The notes under the pieces were generated by a model. The model did not search any database and had not been told where the DNA came from. It saw nothing but the letters and a program-made list of their open reading frames with translations. Below, one piece after another: positions 11,788 to 24,780 of a DNA stretch of 64,000 nt. Origin of the DNA: Axinella damicornis (lineage: Eukaryota > Porifera > Demospongiae > Axinellida > Axinellidae). The stretch's first letter is position 1, and the number at the start of each line of letters is the position of its first letter. The translations under genes were made by a program, and so were the position numbers. Where the stretch lies: the NCBI GenBank assembly GCA_963931865.1, contig OZ007505.1, positions 12,910,868-12,974,867 of the forward strand. Reading direction: 5' to 3'.

Positions 11788-12604
11788 TTTATGTCATTTT
11801 TTTTAGCAGCAGGCGTATGATTACTTGACTCTGGCATTTACACTGCCAGCAATGGCTGAAGAATCAGACCCAAGCATCTCAAAAGCCAACCCTTTTCTGG
11901 ATGGATACTAAGCCAGTGCTCCCTGAGCTGAAGTAGTGTAGGTAAAATAGCTATACCAGATAGTAGTAGCGACACATTGTTGAGTCTTTAGATAGGCATT
12001 CACCCCTCTCACAGAACACAGTCTAGTAACATATATACATGTAGCACAGAGAATTTACCTCAGTCTAGTTACGGTAACTCAACAGCGCAAGGCACTTCTA
12101 ATTCAGCGATCTTGAATAATAATTACGTATCGTTGCTAAGTGATCGTTTAAGTGCGCATGCGTACAAACATGAAAATGGCGTGACAAATGAAGCCATAGT
12201 TATTGAGTGGGCAGCTGTAGCCACCTGGTGAAGACTTGGAGGTTGCCAAAAAGCGATGGGCTGGTGCACTGCTCGGTGTAAAATGCTGCTGTTTCGTGCG
12301 AAAACCATCATGAGGGATTGAGGCGACGTTGAGCTAGCCCGTCTGAAAGAAAGAAAGAAGAAAGAAAGAAGAAAGAAAAACAATTTGCCCGTTTTGCGAG
12401 TACCTGGTGCGGTACTTTCGTGACGGTTTTTCGCGACGCGAGGAGTCTTGTTGGTCATGAAGACACTCGAAGATGAACGGTATGTGGTTATAAAGGCTTA
12501 TAAGTGTACCGTTTCTGAGATTTGGAGAGATTCTTTTGTATTAGCATATATTGCGTGTACGTCGTATCCCTACATACAAAGTCTACCGACTCTGTGATAA
12601 CAAT
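11788..12604. other. No recognisable gene
   Basis: No supported exon. A short GAAA-rich stretch lies near 12345-12380. An ATG frame at 12456 of about 45 codons is not recognisable. Confidence 0.45.
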
Positions 12605-12952
12605 AAGAGTGTGCAACTGCCATATGGTTTCCACTACCACCATCTCGGCATGCAGTATGACGTACACAATCAGTGGTGAAGTAGTAGCAGCTGTATGCTT
12701 CTAGTAAGTGTGAAATTGATGAGCCCACATCGTGTAAACACTGACAATTTCACACTTACTAGGAATTGGGCTCATTTACACATTGATTTTTAGTAGGCGA
12801 AACGAGAGTAGGCAAAAATGAGAGTGGGCGAAATGACTAGCCCGTTTAGACAGCCTATGTACATACATATGGGCCACACTGATTGCCTATGTCATACTGC
12901 CGAGATGGTGGTAGTAGAAACCATATGGAAGTTGCACACTCTTAATTTGTCA
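12605..12952. mobile_element. Inverted-repeat element with inner hairpin
   Basis: Left arm (AGAGTGTGCAACTGCCATAT) and right arm are inverted copies of about 75 bp. Inside is a second inverted pair, CTAGTAAGTGTGAAATT near 12700 and its complement near 12750. Nothing in it looks coding. Confidence 0.8.
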
Positions 12953-13767
12953 TGAACTCATGATACAAACCTATGTCTCTTTTGGCTCGATCTGTGGTGG
13001 ACATGTAGTCGCCATACTGGAGAATGGGGATTTCCCTAATTATATGCAGGACCAGATCACGTGCGCTGTCAGTTCGTATGACGTAATGCAAAGTCGTTCT
13101 GCTGCTTTTCTCCATGGGAGAAGGCTGTATTGAGCTCTCAATGCATCCTAAAGAGTATCTTACATGTAAAGACTTTGCGCGAACTGCGTATAAGCCAGTA
13201 CACACTGCTATGTGCCTGTACTGAGCAGTTATGTATGTGACCATGCAGACTCACCGAGAATATCAGCGAATATGGAGACTTGTCGACGGCACTCAAGTGT
13301 TTACCATCAGTTAAGAACTCAGTACAACAATTGCGCCCCACTGTGTCCCGCTAAACTTCAGCACCCGAGCTAGTCTGCTATTTCCGCATACTTCCTGTAT
13401 ATCATTGTGCACTATAGTACCTACGGCCCGGGCCCAGAGGGGATATGGCCGGCCGGAATGTTATTTTTTCCACGTGCGCTCGGACATTGTCGACATTTGT
13501 ACGTACATGTCCGACGCGACGACCCCTCTGATTCTCGGGTTCTTCCGGATACTACAAATGGCGATTGCAGACAGTGCAGACCCCTCTCTCTGCCAGATTC
13601 TGGAGGGTTGCGCTCTGATGTTACGATGAGTTTTGTTGTGAGCTTTGATGGGTATGTATAGTGCATTTCTATTACATTTTCCACTAATAAAGTTGGTCTA
13701 CCCCACTTTGACCGGATGATCCGGACAAATCATTAAACAATTACCTATATCAGTCCTATACCAGGTT
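12953..13767. other. No recognisable gene
   Basis: Several open frames of 74-100 codons exist on both strands. None has splice context or a domain I recognise. Confidence 0.4.
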
Positions 13768-14034
13768 TCAGAAGGCACTCCCTGCTCCCACTGCATCCTT
13801 ACTCATGAAGAGCTCACAAAGCTGATGAAGTGGAAATTGAAGGTGAGGGCCGGATTCTGAGTAACATGAGTCAGAGTATGGAAGTCCATCATCACTCGCA
13901 CTTGCTGTAAATGGACTGTAGGTACTGGAAGTGTTGGTGAGAGGACAGCGTGGCTCATAAGACCTTACATTTGTATCTGCAGCGGGAGAAGTTTCGTCCT
14001 CGGAGTTGGTGCAGCAGAATACCTCCTCCCACAT
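13768..14034 (-). CDS. Possible C-terminal exon, unknown protein
   Basis: An 88-codon minus-strand frame ends in a stop at 13768. Its product is Ser/Thr/Asp-rich (SEDETSPAADTNVRSY) and ends LHQLCELFMSKDAVGAGSAF. Composition looks protein-like, but no domain is recognised and no upstream exon was found before the MITE fragment near 14155-14265. It could be a chance frame. Confidence 0.25.
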   Translation of the reverse strand: MWEEVFCCTNSEDETSPAADTNVRSYEPRCPLTNTSSTYSPFTASASDDGLPYSDSCYSESGPHLQFPLHQLCELFMSKDAVGAGSAF

Positions 14035-14154
14035 GGAGGGAGTGACCGGGATGCCTTTGCAGCCCTACCCAACATGGAGACTGCCATCAAAATTTGACTT
14101 TACTCAAGGCTGTAGGTCCAGCCACTGCTTCAGGTCTGAGTAAGTAATAGTAAT

Positions 14155-14265
14155 GGGCATGACCTCATTCCCAGGCCATTCCGACTGCCAGTATTTGATT
14201 GTGGTATGCAAATACTGTGGGGGAAGCCCTGGGAGATCTGGTCATGAGTGTTGCCATCAGGTAGA
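14155..14265. mobile_element. Hairpin MITE fragment (TCCCAGGCC type)
   Basis: CATTCCCAGGCCATTCCGAC and the AAGCCCTGGGAGATCTGGTC region match the arms of the 55051-55453 element. The terminal bases are degraded and no duplication is visible. Confidence 0.6.
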
Positions 14266-14587
14266 CAGATGGTAGATACACAAGGAGTGGTGCTATAATG
14301 CTTGGTGGCCTGCTGTACTCAAAGGGTGGCTCACCCTTCTCATCATTGGATTAGTGCTGGGCGATATTGAAATTTTGCATATCGATTATTGTGAACTTAA
14401 TATTGCCGATATATTGATATATTGGGTAGTGGGTTGGATTGGTATCCAGTAGCATACGGCTCACACAACTGTACGTACATTTTCACATACATGTGACAAT
14501 TATTGGAACGGCGCATGTGAAAGATATGCACTCAATAATTGCCATAATTATGGATCCGATATCGATATATCGATATGTTATAGTTAT

Positions 14588-14692
14588 ATCACGCCTAGGA
14601 GGGATGTATCCGGTTTACAGTCACGAGCACGAGGGCGCGAAGCGCCCAAGTGCGAGTGACTGTAAACCGGATACATCCCGACTAGGCGTGAT
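14588..14692. repeat. Hairpin inside the hAT element
   Basis: ATCACGCCTAG at the left and CTAGGCGTGAT at the right frame arms of about 45 bp around a short GGGCGCGAAGCGCCC centre. It may be an independent MITE inserted in the larger element. Confidence 0.85.
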
Positions 14693-15224
14693 CTAACTGG
14701 CTTATCTCACGTTGATTACTGTGGCTACGTCATACTGCAGCACGGTTGCTACGGAGTCTCCTTGGTAACTGCTTGCGTCACACTGCAGCACGGTTTAGTC
14801 TGGCTTCAGTTCATTGTGTGTTAGCTAGCTAGCTGGCTGTATAGTAGTTGATGTCGTCGTTGAGAAGCAAGTAGCTAGTTGTTCGCGCGATTCTCGAGGA
14901 GTATTGGGCCTATATTCAGTGACGGATGGCGTGACAGCTAGTGATTTCGAAAACAGGACGACTCCCACGTTGGAATTACGAAGAAGGGCCGTCTTCGATG
15001 TTAGTCAAAGCGGTTTAAACGTAGAAGGAAAGCGAAGAGAGAAGCCTAGTGCTCCCGTAAATGCAAAGGGACTGAAGACAAAATGACTCAACGTGAGGTG
15101 AGCTGTAAGGATCTAACTCCGTTAGTTTCTGGTCTCCGTGGTTGGTTCTGGCCGCGCGAGAGTGTGCTTACAGCATGTAGCAAAGCGATAGTAGCCGAAA
15201 GCTCTGTGCCGACCGTCCATCTAT

Positions 15225-16124
15225 CGCATAGACATAGCGCTAGTAGCCCAAAGCTCTGTGCCGACCGTCCATCTGTCGCATAGACCCATAGCGCTTACGC
15301 GCGAATACCTAGCTACTTCTCAACTCTTGATCTAGACTACAGACACATTCTCTGTGTGAAATACAGTGACTTTTGGCGTTCAAAATGCTACGACCAAGCG
15401 GTTGAACAAACCGTGAACAGTGGGGCTTCCCAGGGCATGTATCAAACATCAAAGGGATATACATGCCCTGGTCCAGGGCATGTATCAAACATCAAAGGGA
15501 AATACATCGCCCCTGTTGCTGTAGCGCATAGACATAGCGCTAGTAGCCCAAAGCTCTGTGCCGACCGTCCATCTGTCGCATAGACCCATAGCGCTTACGC
15601 GCGAATACCTAGCTACTTCTCAACTCTTGATCTAGACTACAGACACATTCTCTGTGTGAAATACAGTGACTTTTGGCGTTCAAAATGCTACGACCAAGCG
15701 GTTGAACAAACCGTGAACAGTGGGGCTTCCCAGGGCATGTATCAAACATCAAAGGGATATACATGCCCTGGTCCAGGGCATGTATCAAACATCAAAGGGA
15801 AATACATCGCCCCTGTTGCTGTAGCGCATAGACATAGCGCTAGTAGCCCAAAGCTCTGTGCCGACCGTCCATCTGTCGCATAGACCCATAGCGCTTACGC
15901 GCGAATACCTAGCTACTTCTCAACTCTTGATCTAGACTACAGACACATTCTCTGTGTGAAATACAGTGACTTTTGGCGTTCAAAATGCTACGACCAAGCG
16001 GTTGAACAAACCGTGAACAGTGGGGCTTCCCAGGGCATGTATCAAACATCAAAGGGATATACATGCCCTGGTCCAGGGCATGTATCAAACATCAAAGGGA
16101 AATACATCGCCCCTGTTGCTGTAG
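15225..16124. repeat. Three identical 300-bp tandem units
   Basis: Copies start at 15225, 15525 and 15825 and appear identical. Each contains an internal direct repeat (GGGCATGTATCAAACATCAA twice, 44 bp apart) and a 75-codon frame starting MKYSDFWRSKCYDQ. The period is a multiple of three, so the frame recurs in each unit but ends in a stop each time. A degenerate partial unit precedes the array near 15185-15224. Confidence 0.95.
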
Positions 16125-16264
16125 CGCGTATACAGTGACTACCGGCACGTGTGATCCGCCCACGCAACGTGAGATAATAAGTACTAGTAAGCCATATTGA
16201 TATTGATATTGGGTACATAGATGGACGATATATTGCAAAATCGAATTATATTGTCCCAGCTCTA

Positions 16265-19063
16265 CATTGGATGCTGTGGCATCATCATGGTTGTGTGGCC
16301 ATGGCAGATCGCCTGCCCACCATGGGTGGCCTTCCACAGTAGGGTAGAATGCCCACCTGCCTGCTGGTGCAAAGGGTTAACCGTTAAGCTCACCTTCCCT
16401 TGGGGCTATGCCATGTGACTTAGAAGTAAGTCGTGTACTGACTCAGGAGTAAGCCATGTAACCTAGGTGAAATCCATGTGACGTAGCTAGGAGTAAGTCA
16501 CGTGACCCTGGGGTAAGTTATGTGTCTCAGCAGTAAGAGGAACCATGAATTGTGTACTCAAATGAGCTTTAATGAAGTTAAAGATGGAGGGGGGTGGGGC
16601 AGCAAGTAAGGCGCGTCCATTGGCTGAGAGTGCGCATGCGCACAAGTAGTTTTCCATGGTGATGTTATTCCACAACAGCTGCAACTACAAATGCCAGGCT
16701 GCAGCTAGAACGGGCTTGAAAAAAACAGCCCCTCCCACCCACCGCAAAAATCAAATGAGGTGGGTGGGAGCCACCTCATGAAAATCTAGGTATGCTCCGT
16801 CAAAGTACTTCGACGTTGAACAGGCCCAAATGTACAATGTACATTGCCCTTCCAAACAACATGCATAAAGTATTCAGACAGGGCATATGCATGTAAGTCT
16901 AGAATTGCCTGGGCAATCCCCCGTCAGGGCCTACTGCCATTTATGTGCTGATTCGGAATCCCGAACATGTTAAATGAGCTTTCACATTCATTACTGTAAC
17001 ACACATGTAAACACTCAGGCAGCCAAGAATTCCAAAGCAGAGTGGCAGAGGAGAAAGCATTGCAGTTGCCTGGGGATTTTACCCTCTGCTGTCTTTCCGA
17101 ATAGGCCTACTCTTCCTCCTCCAATCGTCACCGCTCACCCCCGGGCCCCCTCCCATTGTCACACTCGTCTCCCTCCCACCGTCAATACTCATCCACCTCC
17201 GACCATCACTTACACCAGTGTCACTGGTGTCACACCTACCCAGGCCATGTATATCGCCTACAAACCTCCACAACTGTCACCACTTCACAAAGCATACCCA
17301 CTCAGGAGCAGTTACCACGGATGTGTAGCAATAGCTGCATGTACTGCTGACAGTGAAACCGCCACAAGCAAAGGGTGTGTGCGTGTTGTAGGGCAATATA
17401 CTGGTAGCATATTGTCTTCCTGTTTCCCACTCCCTGACCTCGTTCTCCAGCTGATCCAGGGTGAGCGGAAGTGCTCTAACATCAATGTCCAGTACCTTGG
17501 AGACCCTCTGCTGCAGCCAATCAGATGCTTCGAGAATATGACTCCCTTCCTGTCACCTGAATGAGCGGGTGAGTTGCATGTTAGTGTACCGACCAGCACA
17601 GACCTGTATTTGATAGTCACATGAAGGAGTGTCATTGGAAGGGGAGATGTGCATGTGATTAATTAAAACCCTTTAGGGCCCATAGCGCCAATTGTCGTCA
17701 TAATACTTTCAGCTTCATCATGTGACTTCCGGCAATGTCCTTGGGAGATAGGTTCTGCGACAGCAGAAAGGGCGGGGCAGGGGGAGGTGGGTGGGTGCAC
17801 CCGGAGGGTGCAAACAGCATGGCCGTGTCTGGGCTCCACGGTAGAAAGGTCTTGGTCGGGCCATTTCCATCGTTTTTGGCATAAATGGGGTCAGAAAGTA
17901 GCCGTCTGGCTTTGTAGGGCCTCCATTTCCAGCATACATCGCCCGTTTTTCAGCTACAGTGGGTTGCCATTTCTCGGGAGGCTTGATTGCAAGTCCGTTA
18001 ATTGGTGGGCATGGTTAAGTTACGTATACGCTTAGTATAGCTGAAATTACCTGTGTGAGCAGTTTCGAGCCCAGCAACGCCAGGGAACAGAAATTAGGGT
18101 ATGTTTAATGCTACTCCGATAGAATAATAGAAGTGGATTCACTTAGCTGACCTCCACATCTCCCCTTGTATATCTACACCACTAACTACATGTATGTCCC
18201 CCACCAACTACATGTAATTCCCACCAGTTAATCGAAGTTCCCAGTGCACAATCACCTTTCAAGGGGTAGGTTCACACAGGCACTTTGGCTTTGACCTTGC
18301 AATACAAATGTGCATGTAATTGAATGGTATTGAACAGTGTGAAAAGCGTCAATTGCTATTAATTACAGCTCACACCTGCTGCTCGAAATAGGTTGACATC
18401 ATTTCAGATGCACCGATCATAGGTTGAACATCGGTATCGGCACTGCACCGATGCACCAATCATAGGTTGAACATCGGTATCGGCACTGATATTAGAGTAT
18501 CGGTTTATAATCGGTATCGGTGGAATTATCATTATCTCATACAGTGACTGACAATTTTTCTGGGTGGGTTGGGACTATGCGTGTAGTATACTGGTACCAT
18601 GGAATGCATATATGTACATGTATTATTACGCTTTCCTTTGATATTTGAAGCACATTTTCTCGTGCAAATTCAAGGATACGTGTGTACTTACCAGCTGGAT
18701 TCCTACGCGAAGACATGCTGCAGCACGCGTATATGCGTGATGTAATCACGTGCTAGTGCACAATAATACACTGATCTTCGTACAGTACGTGTGCGATCAT
18801 CTAATCTAGACACATGCTGCAGCCCGTGACTGTGCACTTGCATGAGCATTGCAACAGTGTGGACTGGGAGACTTGCTTGTGTCCATGAAGCTTTGTCCAT
18901 TACAATTATTGAGCTACTTTTGTCTAAAATGTAATTGGATGGTGTTGAACAGTGTGAAAGGCTCTACAGGTTGATGTAGTGTTATAATTTCATTACACAT
19001 GTACTCAGTTTCAGCAGGCCAAGCTTGTCCATTTGCTGTACGCCACACCAGAGTTGTAGCCGA
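16265..19063. other. Gene-poor stretch with interspersed repeats
   Basis: No convincing exon. Sequence near 17740-17940 is related to 52120-52290 (shared GGCCGTGTCTGGGCT-like core). Near 18410-18500 a unit with ATCATAGGTTGAACATCGGT is duplicated in tandem. The segment TGTGCACTTGCATGAGCATT at about 18832 recurs at about 22338. These look like fragments of mobile elements. Confidence 0.55.
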
Positions 19064-19091
19064 GGGGGGGGGGGGGGGGGGGGGGGGGGGT
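19064..19091. repeat. Poly-G tract
   Basis: Homopolymer G run of about 27 nt with no visible interruption. Confidence 0.9.
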
Positions 19092-19575
19092 GGAATCAAA
19101 CCAGATATAATACACGAGTGGGAGTGGCTACTCAATTCACTCATTCATTCACTTCTCTGTGACCATGCATTATCCTCTCCCAATAAAAGCGTATCCTTTG
19201 GAAAGCTTTCCCAAGAAGAGTACTTTGTCGATGTCGCACTGGAGTCGATTTGCGCCAAAACTCCTGGATCAATACAACGCGTATCCGTTTCAAACTGTTC
19301 CAGAGGGACCTGTGACAACAGTGAGTCCAGGATCTCATTGCTGACAAAACTGCTTTCAAAAATTATACTGAAAGCGAGGATAGTCCCCCAGTTACTGACG
19401 ACTGTAGTGAGCCATTTCCTCATCTCTCGCCTAGGAACTCGAATAGTCGAACACGCTGATATTCCGAACTCAATTAGTTCTCACATCTGGTTGATTGGAG
19501 CCTTAATTAGCAACTGATGACGCTATTGGGTTACGAGGCAACAAGCTGGACGTCATCATGCAACAAACTACATGT

Positions 19576-19692
19576 AGTTATTGCATGAGTGCGCGGGCTA
19601 TACGTCATAATATTGGCACTCGCCCTTGGGCCTGTGGCCCTCGGGCTCGATGCCAATATTCGACGTATAGCCCTTGCACTCATGCAATAACT
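19576..19692. mobile_element. Hairpin MITE
   Basis: Inverted arms of about 50 bp, starting TAGTTATTGCATGAGTGC and ending with the complement, around a GGGCCTGTGGCCC centre. Target duplication not clear. Confidence 0.8.
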
Positions 19693-21182
19693 AGTACATA
19701 CAGCATTAGATGAATGCTAACTAATGGACTGTACGGAAGGGCTGTTGCCATGGCAACAGAATTGGGAACAGTTTATTGTCTGTAGCGTTGTTCCCTTGTA
19801 ATTCCCACCATCAGCATGTAGCTAGCCTCCAGTGTGACAACATGGTACCTGGTGGTGAGAATGGAATTTTTTTACGTGTGCATGCAGGCAAACCCAAGAG
19901 CGATGGATGCATGAGGTTGTGTTGTGCCAATAGTTTCGTTAATCTGAATCCTGTACAGCCAGTCTCTCAGGATGAAGACTGTAATGTTACTACGTACAAG
20001 TCATGGAGGATTGGTTTTTACTGGTTCTCTAGTAAAGTGTACCTGTTACCATCATGCTATGTTCTGGCCCATTCTGCCTGGACTTTGTCTATTGACACAC
20101 GTACGGACTTATGCCTAAGCAATGGGCTGAAACATAGCATATTGATAAGGCTTTTCAGAGAACCCATGACGGTATTCATTATGGTATAATTATGTTATGG
20201 CATAGGCCATGCTGTGTATGTTGCAAAAAAATTATGTGGAAATTTCCCACCAGGTTGATGGTGGCTTTGAGCTACTGGCCCACACTCAGGGCATTGAGAC
20301 CACAGAGGGCCTCTATCAGGCCCACGCAAGATACATCCTCAAAGCATGGGATGAAGGTGAGTGTGTCCTTGTGTGTATATATCCAGTACAACTGGTAGCT
20401 TTACCAGCAAACATCCTTTATGGGATGGACAGTCACAATTTGGAGGTAGGGTGTAGGATCCTTTGTAGTGAATTTTTTACCTGGCACACTTAAAAAATGG
20501 AGACCATTAATTTTTTGAGTTCATGTTGTGAAATCTGTACCAAGTTTACCAGAGAAATTACTAGAGATTTACACTGGAGAGATGGCTGAAGAGATTTCCC
20601 AAGGTTTCTTTTAGGGGGCCATTCCCGGTATACTAGTGTTGGCCATGACCAGCATGCAAGATTCTCAATACACACACACCCTTGTTCACAGGGAGTATTG
20701 CAGGGAAGTGCAAGTCAGGAGCACACAGAGATTGTGGACTCTTCCGGCAGGCTACAATTAAGTGGCATTCACCTCACCACCAAGGGAATCAGTTGGCAGA
20801 CTGAGGCTGACATTCAGTTCCACTTCCTCATCCCCTCCCTCACTGCTCTCTTCCGACACCTCGGAGTAAACAATGCAGGGCGCTACATCGTTAGTAGGTG
20901 GCGGGGCCGTACATGTAGTTCTGTGATTTATGCTGTTGAGACATCCATTACTTATTGTCCTTGTACGTATAGTCAGTTGCGGCCCTTGGGGAAGCCCTAT
21001 CGGGACATTCTACTGGATGTTTGATCCAGTTAATGCCCACTATATCCAATCTGTGGACACTTTTTGATGAATGCCTTGTGAAGATACAAATGACTCATCA
21101 AATCTGAAATACAAATTTGTTTTATGAGATTGGTCTAGTTAATGTTGCATATGACGAACCCCACTCCCTCTTCAGTGGGCCC

Positions 21183-21302
21183 AGTAATCAACCACTGTCG
21201 GTACATTTTCCAGAACCTGGTGGACATGGCCACGGCCCATGAAGTAATCAACCACTGTCGGTACATCTTCCAGAACCTGGTGGACATGGCCATGGGGTGT
21301 GG
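21183..21302 (+). repeat. 60-bp duplication inside or next to an RyR exon
   Basis: AGTAATCAACCACTGTCGGT starts at 21183 and again at 21243. Both copies encode VINHCRYIFQNLVDMA in the same frame. Each is preceded by an AG that could serve as splice acceptor. RyR proteins have only one such helix here, so either the protein is lengthened by 20 residues or only one copy is used. Confidence 0.85.
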
Positions 21303-22779
21303 ACCAGTGTTTGTGGGAAGGTAAACACATGCACAGCACGCACACACACACACACACACACAACATGCACACGCACACAACATGCACACGCACACGCACA
21401 AACAGACACACTGACTTGAATATAATTTGCACTGTTTCCTTCCATTTTACTCAAGTATACTGTCCTCCCTCAGTCCTCCATTGATTGCCATTGGGAGGTG
21501 CATGGGGGCATTCTCCCTGGCCTATCCTGAGCCCTTCCTGGAGCACGCGGTTTGTTCGGGAAGGGGTTCAACATGCAACTGCTGCTGAGGCAGCTGGGCG
21601 CTGCCACCGTGCAGGGTGTCACTGGCAGCAATGTGCTGTTTGTTGTCGATGTCATTGTCCCTGTCCTAGCAAAGTGAGTGAGGATTGTGCTTACAGTGTG
21701 TGAGGTCCTCAGACATTTGACGTGTGCTTGCATGCATGCTGCATTCGTCACGACTCTTGTCCCTGCAGCTACGTTGCTAGATGGTGGAGTGATGAAAACA
21801 AGTAAGTCAGCATAATTGTTATGACCTTGGACATTTGACCTCATACATGGTACCTGACCTGTGACTTTCGACCCCACCCCTGTGTCAGTGATGCAGGTGG
21901 ATGAGGTCCTCGCCCAAGTGCTCTCCCTCATGGCAGCTCTTTTCGGACAGCATCATGTCAAGTGGTTTATGGGAGTCATTGGTGGGTGACCCTGAATTAA
22001 TCCAGCACACACCAGTTGGAGTTTCCTGCAACTTCTCTTCTAGTGTCCCCTACCTTCTCTCTCCCTCCCTCCCCGTCTCCTCCTCCTTTCCCCTCCTGCT
22101 CCCCTTTCCTCTTCTCTTCCCCTCATGTAGAGAGCTCCCTCCTCTTGGCAGGGAAGTGTTACCTTGATCTGCTGAAATCGCAGATTGTTCCACGAGAGCA
22201 TGCCATCTCCATCTGGCAGGATGAGCACTATCTGTATGCCACCAGGAGCAGTGAGTGGTCTGAGACACATGGCCAGGCCCAGAGCATGGAGGCACTCAAT
22301 GAGGTGAGCTCCCTTGTAACATGTTGTGTGACCTGTGACTGTGCACTTGCATGAGCATTGCAACAGTGTGGACTGTTCACATAAAGGTAGGGGAAGGCCG
22401 TCATTGACTGCTTCCTGGCTGTGCCCTACTTTCAGTTGAGCAAGTGAGTGTTAGTTTTAGGGTGATGTGTTAGAGTCGGGAAATGTTGTTGTCAAGGTGG
22501 CATTCAGTGATGCATCAGGACGCCAATTACCACTACCGTTACATCATGCACACGTATACACACCCAACCCTTTTTCTCCCCCCACCCTTCCTCCCCATTC
22601 CTACCATCCGCTCTTCCTTACCCCTCACCTTTCATCCCTCTTCTTTTCCTCACAACAGGACATCATTCAGTTTTTCCCAATGTTTGTAATTTTGAAAGTT
22701 GAAGGATGTGACTACCTCAAAAGCATTCAAGGTCAGTGACCGCTCTGCCGTCTGCAGTATACTAGCTAATAGTGCAGGG

Positions 22780-23800
22780 GTGTCTGACTTGCATCTAACT
22801 AGTGAGCACCATCTGTGTGTGTCTGACCAGTGCGCTCTATCTGTGAGTGTCTGACTAGTGAGTACTATCTGTGAGTATCTAACCAGTGAGCTATCATTCT
22901 GTGAGCGTCTGACCAGAGAGCGCTATCTGTGAATATCTAACCATTGAGCTCTATCTGTGAGTGTCTGACTAGTGAGCACTATCTGTGAGTGTCTGACTAG
23001 TGAGCACTATCTGTGAGTGTCTGACTAGTGAGCACTATCTGTGAGTGTCTGACTAGTGAGCACTATCTGTGAGTGTCTGACTAGTGAGCACTATCTGTGA
23101 GTGTCTGACTAGTGAGCACTATCTGTGAGTGTCTGACTAGTGAGCACTATCTGTGAGTGTCTGACTAGTGAGCACTATCTGTGAGTGTCTGACTAGTGAG
23201 CACTATCTGTGAGTGTCTGACTAGTGAGCGCTATCTGTGAGTGTCTGACTAGTGAGCGCTATCTGTGAGTGTCTGACTAGTGAGCACTATCTGTGAGTGT
23301 CTGACTAGTGAGCACTATCTGAGAGTGTCTCACTAGTGAGCACTATCTGTGAGTATCTAACCAGTGAGCTCCGGTGAGCTATCATTCTGTGAGCGTCTGA
23401 CCAGAGAGCGCTATCTGTGAATATCTAACCATTGAGCTCTATCTGTGAGTGTCTGACTAGTGAGCGCTATCTGTGAGTGTCTGACTAGTGAGCACTATCT
23501 GAGAGTGTCTGACTAGTGAGCACTATCTGAGAGTGTCTGACTAGTGAGCACTATCTGAGAGTGTCTGACTAGTGAGCACTATCTGTGAGTGTCTGACCAG
23601 TGAACATTATCTGAGAGTGTCTGACTTGTGAGCAAGTGTCTGACTAGTGAGCACTATCTGTGAGTGTCTGACTAGTGAGCACTATCTGAGAGTGTCTGAC
23701 TTGTGAGTGAGTATCTAACCAGTGAGCACTATCTGTGAGTATCTGACTAGTGAACACTAACTGACTTGTGAGCAAGTGTCTGACTAGTGAGCACTATGCT
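22780..23800. repeat. 28-bp minisatellite in RyR intron
   Basis: Tandem units containing GTCTGACTAGTGAGCACTAT, near-perfect between about 22965 and 23335 and more degenerate outside. A higher-order block (CCAGTGAGCT..CATTCTGTGAGC) appears twice, near 22880 and 23365. It separates exon 22659-22731 from exon 23828. Confidence 0.95.
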
Positions 23801-24780
23801 AAAGATGATGTATGTTATCCAAAACAGGGAGAAGGTGCTATTGTGCTTCACTGCTTTGAAACGGAGGCTCCACCTTGAAGTCAGTCCATCGCTGAAAAAC
23901 GGAAGACTAACCTCCACCTTGACATCCGCCCACCTGTCCGGGAAGTGACAAAGGTAGCAACAGCCCAGGAGGAGAAGAGCGACTTCTTCAGACCCAGGGC
24001 GACCTCCAACACTTTGGATCTGAAGACAAGAGACGGAGTACCTTTTGCAGACCACTGGCAGCCTCAAATACCATGCAGGCCAGTTCTGCCATAGACACTG
24101 ATTCCCGAAGGGGCTCACTCGTGCACATTCCCCGGCATTTCCACATGCGGCAGCTCACCCTCAGCTACAATCGCTCCTGGATGAAGCCCCTCTCACAGTG
24201 TTTGGAGACTCCGTCTCCCTCTCCTCAACCCTCCCAACAAGACACCACCACTATGAAGGGTGAATCCTACATGCCAAAGATTGGCTTCTCAACCCGCAAC
24301 TGGCAGTCCTTCCTCGCCAGGAACTACTACCGGCTGAACAGTCGCAATTACCTTCATTATCGACATCCTACTGCTCACGTTCCAGGTGAGGGGTGATGGG
24401 TGCCTACCTTGTGCACTGCTACTGTAGGTTAATACCACACATTAGGGTTTCATACAGGCCAGGGGGGTGGTGATTGTTATGGGATAGTAAACTGAAGCGT
24501 GTAAAGCAGACAGCATACAAAGCACACCTGTTGTAGGGGGGTCTGGGGGCATCGGGGGGGGGGGAGTAGCAGCTGAAGCGGAAGCAATTGGGGAGCAACA
24601 GCTGAAACGGACGCAATCGGGGAGCAGCAGCTCTGCGCAGAGAGCTGTCCGGTGCCGGATTACTCACGTAGGTGAACGAGCTAGGGGAAAGTAGCTGAGC
24701 GAGCGAAGCGAGCAAAGCTACTTGTATGTCTTATTTTGGAACATTCATAATGTTACTTTGTGATGGTACATATGTTCTGC

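Larger units (their letters stand above)
14352..16264. mobile_element. hAT-type element carrying a 300-bp tandem array
   Basis: Left end TAGTGCTGGGCGATATTG and right end, reading inward, TAGAGCTGGGACAATATAA. Perfect 8-bp flanks CATTGGAT lie at 14344-14351 and 16265-16272. Inside are subterminal A/T-rich inverted sequence, a hairpin (14588-14692), a unique stretch with a 60-codon frame (14904-15086) and three 300-bp units (15225-16124). No transposase is recognisable, so it is nonautonomous. Confidence 0.9.

Noticed and set aside
22780..23800. CRISPR array
   Set aside because: The 28-bp repeats are contiguous with no unique spacers, and the genome is eukaryotic. It is a minisatellite.
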